Positions 63,570-64,000 of a DNA stretch of 64,000 bases are shown here, piece after piece (the first letter of the stretch is position 1; each line of letters begins with the position of its first letter). Under the pieces are notes generated by a model. That model was not told the origin of the DNA. It ran no database searches and saw only the letters and a list, made by a program, of their open reading frames with translations. Location of the stretch: positions 2,294,001 through 2,358,000 of the forward strand of contig OZ241385.1 in the NCBI GenBank assembly GCA_965200825.1, in the 5' to 3' direction. Both the position numbers and the translations under genes were made by a program. This stretch comes from Bin80 sp026709335. Its GTDB lineage: Bacteria > Bacteroidota > Rhodothermia > Rhodothermales > Bin80.

Positions 63570-64000
63570 GATCAAAAATGCTGTAAGGGATGGTTGATTC
63601 TTAGGTGTATCTGGACAATGACCCCAACGGATAGTCTGTTGGGAGATGTTTCTTTAAGTCCATTATTTGAGGTTGTCTAAATCTTGTTTAACCGCATTGT
63701 GGTATGACTTAAATGCTCTGAGAGGAGTCTAAATCAAGATTTGATCTGAAATTTTGGGTAAATTCAGATTATTTTATTTGTCATCTTTTCCATTATTGGT
63801 ACTACTACGATTTGTATGAAATGATTAGTTTTGGTGGTTCCCCTTTTCAGGGAATCTGTCCTGAACCCCCTTAATTCGGTGTTTTTTCTACATTTTCTCG
63901 TCTTTTTCTGTCGGCCGTTTTGCCTTGGTTTTTTGCACATTTCTGCCCAATCTTAGCCCCATCGCTTTGAAGACTTTTTGCGCAAACGGCTTCAGTTTTG
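63570..64000. other. right-edge region without clear gene
   Basis: A 430-bp A/T-rich tail with no recognised gene. A minus-strand frame is open from the window edge to a stop at 63871 (43 codons, Lys-rich, KCAKNQGKTADRKRREN) and could be the 3' end of a gene outside the window, but 43 codons can be open by chance. Confidence 0.2.

Noticed and set aside
63871..64000. Gene 3' end at the right edge
   Set aside because: Only 43 open codons with Lys-rich, low-information content; mentioned as a possibility but not called.

Overview
The window reads as chromosomal DNA of a Gram-negative bacterium of the Bacteroidota side, most likely a marine or mesophilic Rhodothermia (Rhodothermaeota/Balneolaeota-like) member. 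The indications are a GWxTD-domain protein, a subtilase ending in a type IX secretion (Por) sorting domain, a carboxypeptidase-regulatory TonB-dependent receptor, 6-bladed beta-propeller proteins with the G-x-G-x-x-P-G-E/K-F signature, a GLPGLI-family protein, a DnaE with an inserted mini-intein, and moderate GC content. The assignment comes from gene content only; no rRNA is present.

Layout. 1-5.5 kb: a fatty-acid beta-oxidation operon (3' end of a FadN-type dehydrogenase/hydratase, fadA thiolase, FadE-type acyl-CoA dehydrogenase, a small membrane protein), then a GWxTD/TPR protein. 7.7-12.3 kb: an accessory island with a DsbA-like protein, two beta-propeller genes, a small secreted Cys-containing peptide and a damaged ISL3 element. 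12.6-29.1 kb: mostly housekeeping genes: polyprenyl synthase, a B12/iron-type ABC importer pair, deoC, a SPOR lipoprotein, dapD, polyphosphate glucokinase, dnaG, an AlbA_2/schlafen-type regulator followed by an 87-bp tandem repeat, a VOC protein, and a five-gene overlapping chain read dnaE(intein) > arsC-like > smr > C26 amidotransferase > SxtJ-like membrane protein.

29.1-43.3 kb: a surface-biology region with a subtilase-LRR-T9SS protein, a TonB receptor, a decayed IS1380 transposase beside a tRNA-Gln(CTG), and a four-gene outer-membrane cluster (Wzi-like barrel, small barrel, TonB-plug barrel, phosphodiester-glycosidase lipoprotein). 43.3-58.9 kb: a polyprenyl-phosphate sugar transferase coupled to a fused 2-oxoacid dehydrogenase E1, two tandem BCP peroxiredoxins, gatB, a TlpA-like protein without catalytic cysteines, a PLD-helicase-DUF3427 protein, tpiA, an FmdB-like protein without its cysteines, two tandem serine hydrolase lipoproteins and a 2Fe-2S ferredoxin.

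59.3-63.5 kb: the most interesting stretch. It is a five-gene minus-strand operon (secreted Cys peptide > GLPGLI protein > Cys-rich peptide > beta-propeller lipoprotein > thioredoxin-fold membrane protein), split by a defective IS630 element that appears to have inserted into the signal-peptide codons of the Cys-rich peptide. The 7.7-12.3 kb island holds the same gene classes, and an IS also abuts the peptide start there. I infer that peptide + propeller + thiol-redox protein is a recurring extracytoplasmic module, comparable in layout to the NVEALA-peptide/beta-propeller neighbourhoods of Bacteroides but with different peptides. Its function is unknown.
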